From positions 868,001 through 932,000 of the forward strand of contig NZ_VMBG01000001.1 of assembly GCF_007559335.1 (NCBI RefSeq): a stretch of DNA of 64,000 nucleotides, read 5' to 3'. The notes below the pieces were generated by a model. That model had not been told where the DNA came from and made no database searches. It saw only the letters and a list, made by a program, of their open reading frames with translations. Below are positions 16,154-24,613 of this stretch, one piece after another. The stretch comes from Rariglobus hedericola (GTDB lineage: Bacteria; Verrucomicrobiota; Verrucomicrobiia; Opitutales; Opitutaceae). The position numbers were made by a program, and so were the translations under genes. Each line of letters begins with the position of its first letter. Position 1 is the first letter of the stretch.

Positions 16154-16333
16154 ATAGTAGGGTCTTGGCTCAACTCCTCGCCCACCCCGGCCCCTTCCCT
16201 CCCCAGCACACCACCCGCAATCCTGCACCCCGTCTGCCTCCCCGCCCAAACTGCCGCCGTCGCCGACTCCGTCCAAGCCGCCATGGACGAACTCGTCCGC
16301 AAACGCCGCGCCGAACGCTCGTGCCGCCCCTGA
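16154..16333 (+). pseudogene. Possible 3' coding remnant
   Basis: An open frame without a start codon runs to a TGA at 16331-16333. Its last part, QTAAVADSVQAAMDELVRKR followed by RAERS, has an amphipathic helical composition and GC-rich third positions typical of the host, unlike the AT-richer gene just before it. It may be the tail of a gene truncated when the ATPase/DUF262 pair arrived. No family recognised; it could be chance. Confidence 0.25.
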
Positions 16334-16347
16334 TTCCCAACACTTTT

Positions 16348-16980
16348 ATGCACACCGATCCCGCCATCACCTCGCGCACGAACCATGTGTTCGTTGATTT
16401 CGAAAATGTTCATGAGGTCGATCACTCGGTCATTGGGAGCAAGACCACCACCGTCACGATTTTACTCGGACCAAAAGACACCAAACTCGACGTGGGGTTG
16501 GTTGAAAAACTTCTGGCCCATGCGGCCTCAGTCCAGCTCGTGCGACTGACAAGCTCTGGGAAAAACGCTCTCGATTTCACTCTCGCTTACTATGTCGGTC
16601 GTGCAGCGATCACCGATCCCGAGGGCTATTTTCACATCATATCCAGAGATGCAGGGTTCGATCCGCTGATTCAGCATCTTCGCAGCCGTCATATCCGAGC
16701 CCACCGGCACCCCGATTTTAGCAGTCTCTCATTCTCTTGCGCACCCAAGATGGCTGAGCATGTCCCGCCGCCGCCCAGTGACGACATGACCAAGGTGCTG
16801 GAGCATCTGCGTAAGAACACCACCAACCGCCCCAAGCGCAAAACAACCCTGACCAGCCATCTTCTTGGTCACTTGGGCAAAAACTCCACCGAAGCAGCCG
16901 TCGGTAAGCTGATCGCCGAACTCATCCAAGCCGGTCACCTCAGCATCGGCGACAAGGGCACTGTTTCCTACAGCCTCTAA
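16348..16980 (+). CDS. PIN/NYN-like domain protein with C-terminal winged helix
   Basis: The product is 210 residues. The N-terminal domain has the acidic pattern of PIN/NYN-like nucleases: VFVDFENV, then KNALDFTLAYYVG and HIISRDAGFDPLIQHLRSR, which give the D, E, D and D positions expected to bind Mg2+. The C-terminal ~65 residues (KVLEHLRKNTTNRPKRKTTL, then a helix-turn-helix ending VSYSL) look like a winged-helix nucleic-acid-binding domain. The start at 16348 (MHTDPAITSRTNHVF) follows the remnant. Such proteins are probable RNases, sometimes toxin-like. It could be an accessory of the RM island. The next gene begins 10 bp later. Confidence 0.7.
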   Translation: MHTDPAITSRTNHVFVDFENVHEVDHSVIGSKTTTVTILLGPKDTKLDVGLVEKLLAHAASVQLVRLTSSGKNALDFTLAYYVGRAAITDPEGYFHIISRDAGFDPLIQHLRSRHIRAHRHPDFSSLSFSCAPKMAEHVPPPPSDDMTKVLEHLRKNTTNRPKRKTTLTSHLLGHLGKNSTEAAVGKLIAELIQAGHLSIGDKGTVSYSL

Positions 16981-16990
16981 AATCAAGTCC

Positions 16991-17305
16991 ATGTCCTCCT
17001 ACAAAAAACCAATCCTCGTTTCTGTTCTTCAGATCATTGGAGTGCTCAACGGTGTGGCCGCAGTCGCAACATCGCTCATTTCTTTTTCCCAAAGTCCGCT
17101 GGGTGTAATGCCCGGGATTATGTGCGTGTTGGGCGGAATCGTTGCCGTAACCCTCTTCTTCGGCCTCGCCCAATGCGTCGATTACCTCGGCCGCACCGCG
17201 TATCACACCGAGCGCACCGCCGACTTGCTTGAGCGGCAGAATCAACGCCCCACCTCACCCGCCGCCAAAGATGACGCGTGGCGCCGTGCGCAGGGCGGTC
17301 TTTAA
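16991..17305 (+). CDS. Small inner-membrane protein
   Basis: The 104-residue product has two predicted transmembrane helices (ILVSVLQIIGVLNGVAAVAT and MPGIMCVLGGIVAVTLFFGL) and a soluble, charged C-terminus (ERTADLLERQNQRPTSPAAK). The organisation (cytoplasmic short N-terminus, hairpin, cytoplasmic tail) is common in small proteins of unknown function. It is 10 bp downstream of the PIN-like gene and probably co-transcribed. A membrane effector for the defence island is possible, but there is no direct evidence. Confidence 0.6.
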   Translation: MSSYKKPILVSVLQIIGVLNGVAAVATSLISFSQSPLGVMPGIMCVLGGIVAVTLFFGLAQCVDYLGRTAYHTERTADLLERQNQRPTSPAAKDDAWRRAQGGL

Positions 17306-17432
17306 TCGGACAGGGTTCACAGCTTTCAATCTGATAACTTAACCCTTCCGTGTATTTCGGGTGTTCCGTGAAAAAAACCACTCTGAAACCACGCCACCAC
17401 CGTTCCCTATAGTTTCCTGCGGCCCGCCGATT

Positions 17433-17717
17433 TTATCCGCTCGCATGAATCGAGTTTAGGACCAAATGTCTTTCAGTCATCGCCAAATCGAGTTCGGACG
17501 TAACGAAAGCTTCCACTGTTATCCCAAAAGGCTTCACGGCCATTCCGTTTGAGCCTTTCGCCTTCCCCAAAGCCTCCACGGTCATTCCCGTTGAAGCTAT
17601 CGTTATCCCGAAAGGCTCCACGGTCGTTCCGTTGCAGCCTTCCGCCATGGCAAATGCCTCCAAACCCAGGAATGAAAGCTTCTGGCTAAAAGCTGTAAGA
17701 TCCATACTACCAATCAT
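17433..17717 (-). CDS. Small ORF of tandem heptapeptide repeats (uncertain gene)
   Basis: 94 codons. Residues 17-72 are eight seven-residue units, most ending in Gly: LGLEAFA, MAEGCNG, TTVEPFG, ITIASTG, MTVEALG, KAKGSNG, MAVKPFG, ITVEAFV. Alternate units are closer to each other, giving a 42-bp higher period (consensus M-T-V-E-P-F-G). The DNA repeats (17499-17669) have drifted but the pattern is preserved at the protein level better than expected from DNA decay, which hints at coding. No signal peptide, no known domain, and no clear ribosome-binding site. It may equally be a decayed 21-bp minisatellite. Confidence 0.35.
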   Translation of the reverse strand: MIGSMDLTAFSQKLSFLGLEAFAMAEGCNGTTVEPFGITIASTGMTVEALGKAKGSNGMAVKPFGITVEAFVTSELDLAMTERHLVLNSIHASG

Positions 17718-17751
17718 CTAGAATCTGGACCCACTGCCCTCTCATCCGTGC

Positions 17752-17790
17752 CCCCCTCCGCGCTCTCCGCGTCCTCTGTGTTAAAACTCC
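17752..17790 (+). repeat. Family B dispersed repeat
   Basis: CCCCTCCGCGCTCTCCGCGT followed by CCTCTGTGTTAAAACTCC. Same family as 3283-3320, including the downstream TCATCCG. Confidence 0.65.
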
Positions 17791-17815
17791 TCCGGTCATC
17801 CGAATGAGTCCCCAC

Positions 17816-17840
17816 AAAAAAGCCGCCCGCAGGCGGCTTT
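17816..17840 (-). terminator. Intrinsic terminator of the cupin gene
   Basis: AAAGCCGCC pairs with GGCGGCTTT around a CGCA loop, and on the minus strand the stem is followed by TTTTTT. It lies about 80 bp past the stop of the leftward cupin gene. Confidence 0.8.
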
Positions 17841-17918
17841 CGTTAAGAGTTAAAACCCCTCCGAGGGTTCGCTCCCTTCACCTTAAACTTTCGTCTTAAC
17901 CGTGAGGCGCTGCGCGCA

Positions 17919-18383
17919 TCAGAGCTTCGGGCTCGGCTCAGTCCCGAGCCACTGCGGCGCCGCGCCTTCGGGCAGCGGGGGGATGCCGTCTTTGCCGGCG
18001 GGGGGCAGCGTGCCGTTGAGCTCCTGGCGCCAGTGGGCGACGTCTCCACCGGGGCAATACACATACATCATGTGCATCGGCTCGCTGCCGGTGTTGGTGA
18101 GCTGGTGGAACTTGCCCGGGGGCATAAACACCGCCTGACCCGCCTTGATCGGCGAGCACTCGTTATCGACGCAGATCTGTCCTTCGCCCTGCACGATGAA
18201 ATACACTTCCTCCTGCTCCTGGTTGTGCCAGGGCACCTGGCCGCCGTTGGCTTCGAGGATGGAGTAACCCATCGAAAACCCCTTGGCCTGGATCGGCTGC
18301 GGACCTTGTCCGACGAGACCGCGGCCCCAACGGCGCGCGGGAAAAGTTCCACCGGGTAGTTTGGCGAGATCAGCGATAATCAT
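17919..18383 (-). CDS. Cupin-domain protein
   Basis: A single-domain cupin of 154 residues. Motif 1 is PWHNQEQEEVYFIVQGEGQI, with His, Glu (and a Gln where the second His often sits) as metal ligands. Motif 2 is AGQAVFMPPGKFHQLTNTGS with the conserved PPGxxHxxxN. The C-terminus is proline-rich (GIPPLPEGAAPQWLG). Such proteins bind a divalent metal and act as isomerases, dioxygenases or sensors; the substrate cannot be told. It is monocistronic with a strong terminator. Repeats occupy the upstream region. Confidence 0.85.
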   Translation of the reverse strand: MIIADLAKLPGGTFPARRWGRGLVGQGPQPIQAKGFSMGYSILEANGGQVPWHNQEQEEVYFIVQGEGQICVDNECSPIKAGQAVFMPPGKFHQLTNTGSEPMHMMYVYCPGGDVAHWRQELNGTLPPAGKDGIPPLPEGAAPQWLGTEPSPKL

Positions 18384-18481
18384 GGTGCCTCAACCCAAGC
18401 CCCGCCGACCCACCCCCGCGATGCTATTTTCCCCCAAAGACCAGCGACGTGCTAGTCCCCTCCGTTTCCGTGCTATCCCGA

Positions 18482-18608
18482 GCCATTTGAAACGCAAAGA
18501 CGCCAAGTCGCGAAGGACGGAGCAAAATTTAGAGAGATAGTTCGGTTCTAACGAAGAGGATCGAAACTTGGATCGTCCTCTTAGCCGCTTCGCGTCTTTG
18601 CGTTTCAA
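18482..18608. repeat. Inverted pair of family B repeats
   Basis: Left arm: TTTGAAACGCAAAGACGCC then AAGTCGCGAAG. Right arm: CTTCGCGTCTTTGCGTTTCAA preceded by CTTAGCCG. The arms pair over about 25 bp around a 60-bp core that includes ATTTAGAGAGATAG. It resembles a miniature inverted-repeat element or REP pair. Confidence 0.65.
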
Positions 18609-18653
18609 GATCGATATCGCTTCGCTCAAAACGGGTGAGCCTACCGGCAATTT

Positions 18654-18834
18654 TCGACAGGATGAATACCGGGATGCCGATCCGTGGATATCGATCCCTG
18701 CCCCATCCTGTCATCCTGTCCAAACTCCCTGCCGGGTTTGGTCCTTCCGTCCGTCTCCCGTCCTCTGTCCTCCGTAGTCCGTTCTCCGTCCCCAGCAACT
18801 CCGCGCTCTCAGCGTCCTCTGCGTTAAAAACTCT
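18654..18834. repeat. Family C and family B repeats
   Basis: 18654-18722 has TTCGACAGGATGAATACC at one end and CATCCTGTCATCCTGTCC at the other, an imperfect inverted repeat related to the two copies at 48983-49241. It is followed at 18797-18834 by a family B unit (CTCCGCGCTCTCAGCGTCC, TCTGCGTTAAAAA). The C-then-B order is the same as at 49 kb. Confidence 0.6.
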
Positions 18835-18849
18835 GCACCTCCGTTGTCT

Positions 18850-20961
18850 TCAAAACGGAAAGCCCACCGAGAAATGCAGCGTGCCGCTCGGGTCGCCCGG
18901 ACGCGGATTCACGTTGCGGCCATACTCCAGGCGCACCGGGCCGACGATCGTCTGGTAGCGGATGCCGAGGCCCACGGAATACAGCTGCTCGTCCCACGGG
19001 TAATCGCCCAGCGTCGCCGCTTCGCCGAGCGCATCGCCAAACACCACCACCGACCACGTCTTCGTGATGGCTTGCTCGATCTCCAGATTGAACAGCGTGT
19101 AGGTCTCCGCACCGATGAAGCGTCCGTCGGGACCGCGCGGGGCCGCCTCGTCTTTTTGAAAGCCGCGGATACTGCTGTCGCCGCCGGGATAAAAGCGTTT
19201 GTTCACCGGGATCAATTGTCCGTCGGGCGCGCCCCATTGCGTGATCGCCCCGTGGGTGAGGCCGAGGTGAATCCAACGGCTGCGGCCCCACGCGGTGTGA
19301 TAGGCGGCACCGGCTTCGAACAACTGGTAATCCACTTCGCCGCCCAGCGTCTCGCTGGCAAACTCCGCCTGCGCGAACCAGCGGTAACCGCGACGCGGAC
19401 GCAGCGGGTTGTCGCGCCGGTCCTTGGTCAGGCCCACATCGATACTGGCCACCTTCACGTTGTCCGCATCCACCGCGCTCGTGGTGAGTTCGTTGTCCTG
19501 ATTGCTCAATGACTGGTAAGTGTAACCGAGCGAGCCCTCGGCCTTGAGCCAGGGAATGCGCCGGCGCACGCCGACCGTGCCGCCATACTCTTCGCGATCA
19601 AACGACTCTTCCTCGCGGCGCAGACCGAACACGCGCGCGGTGCCGTCGATCGATTCACCGAAGAGCTCGGGCACGGTGTAGGTGTATTCACCGCGCGTGC
19701 TCTTCACCGACTGCACCAGCACGAGGCGGCTCTGGTGCGCGCGGCCGAGGAGATTCGTCTGCTGCAACTCCACGCCGCCGCGCAGTTGTTCGTAGCTGCC
19801 ATAACCGGCCAGCAAGCTCGCATCCCAACGCGGCATCTCGCGCACGGTGAACACGGCGTCGCGCTGCGTGCCGGTGGCCGGATCGTAGTGGAGATCGACC
19901 GTCTCAAACGACCCCAGGCGCGCCAGCCGGAAGCGCGAGCGTTCGAGGGCCAGCGGGTCCAACGGCTCGCCTTCGCGCGCCCGCACGCGGCGTCGCAGGA
20001 TGGATTCGCGCGTATGCTTGTTTCCCTCGAAGCGCACATGCGCGAGCTTCACCGACGGACCGGGGGAGACCCGCACGGCCACGGAGACCTCGCGGCGGCC
20101 ATCGTAGGGCTCGGCCACCGTCGGGATGACATCGACCAGCATGTCGGCGTAGCCTTCGCGATAAAACGTGCGGCGCACCTGTTCGCTGGTGTCCTGCTGC
20201 CAGTTGCGCGACCACGGCTGATTCAGGCGCAGGACGGTCGGCGCCAGCGTCACGCCGGTGTCCTCCGCGCCTTCCAACTGCGCCGCGGTGACCATCCAGC
20301 GCGGGCCCTCGACCACGGTCACGGCGACATCAACGCGACCGGTGCGTTCGTCGTTGCGGGTGACCACGGCTTTCACGGTGGCATCGGCGTAGCCGGACTG
20401 GCGCAAAGTTTCCGCGAGCGCATCGGTCGAGCGACGCAGGCGGGCCGGCGAATAGGCGCGCGCCTCGGTGCCGACCAACGGCACTTCGTTGGGACGGAAA
20501 AATCCGCGCGCCACCACGGGCTTCAACGCGGTGACACCAGTGATCGTCACGTCGTGCACGACGGAGCGCACGCCTTCGTCCACCTCGAAGCGCACGGCCG
20601 TCACCTCGAGTTCGCGCGGCAGCAGTGTGACTAGCGAGGCGTCGAAGGTGAAGACCCGCCGTTGCCCGTCGGTCGTGGTCGCGTTGACCGTGACGACCGG
20701 TTTCAGGTAACCCTCGCCGGCGAGCGCGGACACGATCATGAAGGCGGCGTCTTCCACGGTGGTCGGGCCGATCACCGGACCGCGTTCCTCGCCCAGCATG
20801 CGCTCCAAAGCGAGGCGTTGCTCGCGGTTGCCGAAGAAGCCGAGGCCGGACACCGAGAGCTTCGCCGGATCGGGCTTTTTCTCGGCGGCAGCCACCACGC
20901 CGGTCGGCAACAGCAAGAGCACGCACGCGGCGATGAGAGGGGTGCGGTTATTTCTTGGCAT
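18850..20961 (-). CDS. tamA: TamA/BamA-type outer-membrane assembly protein (Omp85 family)
   Basis: Product of 703 residues. It has a signal peptide (LIAACVLLLLPTGVVAAAE), about three to four POTRA repeats in the first ~380 residues (for example LEVTAVRFEVDEGVRSVVHD and VKLAHVRFEGNKHTRESILR), then a beta-barrel ending in the BamA-recognised aromatic C-terminus LHFSVGFPF. GDSSIRGFQKDEAAPRG is the Omp85 VRGF-type loop 6 motif (here IRGF). Next to a tamB gene, it is most likely TamA, which with TamB inserts or supplies lipid to the outer membrane. It overlaps the 3' end of tamB by 14 bp and is the last gene of the leftward cluster. Confidence 0.88.
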   Translation of the reverse strand: MPRNNRTPLIAACVLLLLPTGVVAAAEKKPDPAKLSVSGLGFFGNREQRLALERMLGEERGPVIGPTTVEDAAFMIVSALAGEGYLKPVVTVNATTTDGQRRVFTFDASLVTLLPRELEVTAVRFEVDEGVRSVVHDVTITGVTALKPVVARGFFRPNEVPLVGTEARAYSPARLRRSTDALAETLRQSGYADATVKAVVTRNDERTGRVDVAVTVVEGPRWMVTAAQLEGAEDTGVTLAPTVLRLNQPWSRNWQQDTSEQVRRTFYREGYADMLVDVIPTVAEPYDGRREVSVAVRVSPGPSVKLAHVRFEGNKHTRESILRRRVRAREGEPLDPLALERSRFRLARLGSFETVDLHYDPATGTQRDAVFTVREMPRWDASLLAGYGSYEQLRGGVELQQTNLLGRAHQSRLVLVQSVKSTRGEYTYTVPELFGESIDGTARVFGLRREEESFDREEYGGTVGVRRRIPWLKAEGSLGYTYQSLSNQDNELTTSAVDADNVKVASIDVGLTKDRRDNPLRPRRGYRWFAQAEFASETLGGEVDYQLFEAGAAYHTAWGRSRWIHLGLTHGAITQWGAPDGQLIPVNKRFYPGGDSSIRGFQKDEAAPRGPDGRFIGAETYTLFNLEIEQAITKTWSVVVFGDALGEAATLGDYPWDEQLYSVGLGIRYQTIVGPVRLEYGRNVNPRPGDPSGTLHFSVGFPF

Positions 20962-23900
20962 CGGTGGGCTTGTCTTCGCGCTTCTCTGAGAAGATGCGCC
21001 ATTTCACGCCGAGGTTATACTCGTCGTATTCATCGTATTCGCCGACCAGTGACCAGCGCGGACTGAGCTCGTAGGAAATGCCGTAGGTCTCGCGGCCCTG
21101 TTCCGACACACGCTCGCCCACATCGATGGTTAATTTATCCGCCGCGGCGGGATCGGAGCCGAGCTGGTTGAGCAACGACTGCCCCAGATACGTGCCGAGC
21201 CGCGCGGCGCGTTCGCGGCCGGTGTAGTTGATTTCATTCTGCGGTGTCTCGCCGGCCATCACCATGAGCAATACCTGCTCCGACTCCAACGTGGGCGTGG
21301 AGAAGAACGTGATCTGCGGCTTCTCGGTGGTGCCGCTGATTTCCATGCGCAAATCATACCCGTAACGCCGGCTCGTGCCCACAAGGGAAATGCGCGGCTC
21401 GAACGGCGCCGATTCCGCGATGCGCACACTGCCCTGCCGCACTACGAAGGTCGCGAACGGCAGCATCACCTGACCTTGATTAATGATCGCATCGCCCGTG
21501 GCGCGGGGATCGCCCAGCGTGCCGCGTAACCGGAAGTGCGCTGAGACCACGCCGTTGAACACCGGCGTGCGCAAGCGCAGGAAGCGGTCGCCATCCACCG
21601 CCACGTCGATCTCCCACGCGTTGAAGGGCGGGATCGTCACCGCAAAATACGGCGGACGCCGGCCGGGTGCGTTGCGCGGGCCGCCACTCGGCAGGAGCGA
21701 ACGAACATCCATCAGGAAAAGACTGTCGCCCAATTTCGAGTTGCCGGTGATGCGCGTGACGCCGTCCGCATCCGTAATGATGCGCAGGTCGATGTCGCCG
21801 CGAACCAGCAGACCGGCCTGGCGCACGAAGGGCAGTTTCTCACCGCGCAACGCGAGGTTGAGACGCGGGATCTTCGTATCAGTCAGATCGACCGAACCGC
21901 TCAACGTAACCGGTTGTCCGCCGGCCGAGGCGCGCACCTGGGTGAAGGTCACCGTGCGTCCGTTCAACTGGATGTCGGCGCTGATGGACTGCAGGATGCC
22001 CAGCGGACCGAGCGGCCGCGTCGCCGCATCCTTGAGCTTTACGAAGCCCTGCAGCTGGCCGCCTTTCTTTAGCGAAATATCGATCTGCAGTTTTCCGGCG
22101 GGCGAAAGATACGCGGGGGCGAGCGCGGCCAGTGCGGCCACATCCGCATCCGGAATCTCGATACGCGCCTCGCCATCGGCCTCGGCCAGCGAGAGCGGAT
22201 CGGATATAAGCACCGCCCAGTCCTTGACTGGCAGACGACCGCTGGCGCGCACTTCCTGCCCGGCCACCCGCGCGTTGAACGACTCCAGCGCCAGTCCCTC
22301 GCGGGCACCGGTGAGCCGTGCCTTCACCGATTGAATCTCGGGCAAGGAACGCGCCCACACCGCACCGCCCGGAGCGATTTTTTCGATACTGATACTCCCC
22401 TCGCCCGTCGGTTTTTTCAACGTGCCGGCGATCTTCAAGTTCACCTCGGGACGCGTGAGCACGAGACCGGTGATCGACGTGATCTCATTCCAGAAGAGGG
22501 CGTGCGGCTCGGTCACGGCGTCCAGAACCAGCGGCGCGGAGTCATCGAAGCGCAACAGCGGTTTCTGCGCGGGCCACACCGCAACCGGCAGCCGGCCGGT
22601 CGCGCTCACCACCGGTTGCTGATCCATGGTGGCGCTCAATGTATCCAGCACCACGCCCTCGCCGTCGCCATGGGCGGACAACGCGACCTCGGCGGAGCGG
22701 CCCTCGTTGAGCTGCATGCGACCCGCGCCCGTCGTCGTAAACCGCAGCGGACCGCGATCCCAGTCGCCCTGCACCGCAAGCGCCGCGACGCTCCACTCGG
22801 GGCCCTTCAACTCCAGGAGATCGATTATCCACGACGACGCAAAATTCTGCACGTTGAGCGTGATGCGACCGGTTTCACCCAAAGCGAGTTGACCCTCAAT
22901 ACTGCCGCGCGGGCCTTTGAAAATGACCGGCTCAACCGTCCAGGCCGGCAGGCGCGCGATGCGCACGGGCTGCATCAGCCGCAGGCGATCTTCGCCGGAC
23001 TGGGCCAGCACCAGCTCGCTCACCTTCACGGCGGAGGCATTGCCACTGGCCACCAGACGCACGCTGGTCTGGCTCGCGGTGGCATTGAGTTTCGCCTCAT
23101 CGATGGTCGCGCCGGTGCCCGTCCACGAGCCCTGCACCGAGAGCGGGCGCACCGGCGAGACTCGCAAGGCCTGCGCGTTGACCTGCCCGCGATGCGTGAT
23201 CGCCGGCCAGACGCCGCCCGCCGTGGCCTTGATGTCAAAAGTATCAAAGCCGGCGTCCTCGGGCAGCCAGCGGGCGGCCGTCGCACGGCTGATCTGTCCG
23301 TCCAACCGCGCGTCGATCAGCGTGTGTGTATCCGCATTCCAACCACCGCTCAACGCGAGTTGGTCACCCCCGACCAGTCGTATCGATGCCTTGGAGACTT
23401 GCACCTGCGGCCATTCCACGCGCACGGCGACGTCGGCCTGGGTCGTGCCCCAGTCGGCAATCGCGGCATCCACCGTGGTGAGCACCGCTTCGACCAAGGG
23501 AATGCCGGTGTCGCGCGGCGTCACATTCACCGAGCCGGTGACGCGACCGCGCCCCTTGAACCACGGTTGTTTCGCCAGGTCTGCGGTCAGCTCGAAGCGG
23601 GAGGCACCGCTGAACAACTGTCCGTCGCGGCCGATCTCAATCGGCTCGCTGAGTTGTCCGGTCACACCGGGCATCGCCACCTCCAGATGATCGATCGTCA
23701 GGCGGTCGGCCTGGCCGGAGCCTTGCAGCTTCACCTGCAACGGCGGCACTTCCTTGCCATCGACCGGCACGCCGGCGGCGTCGAGCTCGACCGAAAGCGT
23801 TTTGTCCTTCCAGACCACGACGCCATTGCCGCTGACCGTGGCGTAATACGCACCGAGCTTCGCGCGGTTGCCCGGCACGGTCCATTGCGAGGCCTTGGCC

Positions 23901-24604
23901 TGCGCTTCAAGCGGCAGCCAGCCGGTGGGCGCAAACTGCGCCGCCACCGTCCACGGTTGATCGAACCAGTTTCCTTTGACCGCAATCTCCGCGCCCGTGC
24001 TCACCGCGTCGGCCGTCCAATGCCCGGCCTGCTCGCGCACATCGAGCACCCAACGATCACCGGCAACATCGCACTTCAATCCGACGGCGGCATCGAGCTG
24101 CTTCCAGCGCAACGAAGCCACCTGCAGTTCGTTCTTCGTCCAGGTTACATTTGAAAAATCCAGCCGGCTGCCCGGCCACGTCACCGAGCCATTGCGGGCC
24201 GTCGCGGGCGGCAGCCAGGTGTCGAGTTTGTCCACGATGCGCCCGAGTAATTTGCGCAACACCAGCCAGCCGCGCGGGGGCTTGGGATTTTTCGACGGCG
24301 TCTTCGACGCGGTCACATCCACGCTCCAGTCATCAATCACCACGTTACCCGGACGACCCGCCAGCCAGACGAGCGGCGTGCCGAGCTGGACGCGCGAGGC
24401 CTTCACCTCGACCGACGCCACCTTCACATCGACATTCTCCAGTTCGAAGCGCGTGTAACCCACCCGACGATACTCGCCAAACGTGACCCCGTAATGCCCG
24501 CCGACCACGTTGAGCGCCGCGCCCAGCCACCACGGAAGCGACACCAGCGCGAGTAATGCGCAGGCGACAACCGAGAGGGTGATAAGAACGAGTTTTCGAC
24601 GCAT
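20948..24604 (-). CDS. tamB: TamB-type translocation/assembly protein
   Basis: The product is 1218 residues, typical for TamB. An N-terminal signal-anchor helix (LVLITLSVVACALLALVSLP) holds it in the inner membrane. A long repetitive beta-rich body (beta-taco groove) spans the periplasm, with AsmA-like segments. The C-terminal ~330 residues are the conserved TamB (DUF490) domain: GDAIINQGQVMLPFATFVV, PRISLVGTSRRYGYDLRM, STPTLESEQVLLMVMAG, then LGQSLLNQLG and YELSPRWSLVGEYDEYDEYN. It transports phospholipid or helps barrel insertion with TamA. It is 9 bp downstream of the M3 peptidase gene and overlaps tamA, so the three are probably one operon. Confidence 0.9.
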   Translation of the reverse strand: MRRKLVLITLSVVACALLALVSLPWWLGAALNVVGGHYGVTFGEYRRVGYTRFELENVDVKVASVEVKASRVQLGTPLVWLAGRPGNVVIDDWSVDVTASKTPSKNPKPPRGWLVLRKLLGRIVDKLDTWLPPATARNGSVTWPGSRLDFSNVTWTKNELQVASLRWKQLDAAVGLKCDVAGDRWVLDVREQAGHWTADAVSTGAEIAVKGNWFDQPWTVAAQFAPTGWLPLEAQAKASQWTVPGNRAKLGAYYATVSGNGVVVWKDKTLSVELDAAGVPVDGKEVPPLQVKLQGSGQADRLTIDHLEVAMPGVTGQLSEPIEIGRDGQLFSGASRFELTADLAKQPWFKGRGRVTGSVNVTPRDTGIPLVEAVLTTVDAAIADWGTTQADVAVRVEWPQVQVSKASIRLVGGDQLALSGGWNADTHTLIDARLDGQISRATAARWLPEDAGFDTFDIKATAGGVWPAITHRGQVNAQALRVSPVRPLSVQGSWTGTGATIDEAKLNATASQTSVRLVASGNASAVKVSELVLAQSGEDRLRLMQPVRIARLPAWTVEPVIFKGPRGSIEGQLALGETGRITLNVQNFASSWIIDLLELKGPEWSVAALAVQGDWDRGPLRFTTTGAGRMQLNEGRSAEVALSAHGDGEGVVLDTLSATMDQQPVVSATGRLPVAVWPAQKPLLRFDDSAPLVLDAVTEPHALFWNEITSITGLVLTRPEVNLKIAGTLKKPTGEGSISIEKIAPGGAVWARSLPEIQSVKARLTGAREGLALESFNARVAGQEVRASGRLPVKDWAVLISDPLSLAEADGEARIEIPDADVAALAALAPAYLSPAGKLQIDISLKKGGQLQGFVKLKDAATRPLGPLGILQSISADIQLNGRTVTFTQVRASAGGQPVTLSGSVDLTDTKIPRLNLALRGEKLPFVRQAGLLVRGDIDLRIITDADGVTRITGNSKLGDSLFLMDVRSLLPSGGPRNAPGRRPPYFAVTIPPFNAWEIDVAVDGDRFLRLRTPVFNGVVSAHFRLRGTLGDPRATGDAIINQGQVMLPFATFVVRQGSVRIAESAPFEPRISLVGTSRRYGYDLRMEISGTTEKPQITFFSTPTLESEQVLLMVMAGETPQNEINYTGRERAARLGTYLGQSLLNQLGSDPAAADKLTIDVGERVSEQGRETYGISYELSPRWSLVGEYDEYDEYNLGVKWRIFSEKREDKPTDAKK

Positions 24605-24613
24605 GCAAGAATC

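Larger units (their letters stand above)
17306..17918. other. Intergenic region with repetitive ORF and terminator (613 bp)
   Basis: Between the small membrane protein and the cupin gene. It contains a leftward ORF composed of heptapeptide repeats (17433-17717), one family B repeat (17752-17790) and the cupin terminator (17816-17840). I see nothing else in it. Confidence 0.6.
18384..18849. other. Repeat-only intergenic region (466 bp)
   Basis: No gene seen. It contains a weak relative of the hsdR-leader module (about 18432-18470), family B copies in inverted orientation (18482-18530 and 18575-18608), a family C copy (18654-18722, GACAGGAT ... ATCCTGTC) and another family B copy (18797-18834). 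It lies between the leftward cupin gene start and the leftward tamA stop. Confidence 0.7.

Noticed and set aside
22331-24154. A 607-codon open frame antisense to tamB
   Set aside because: Shadow of tamB; no recognisable domain and unusual His/Arg composition.
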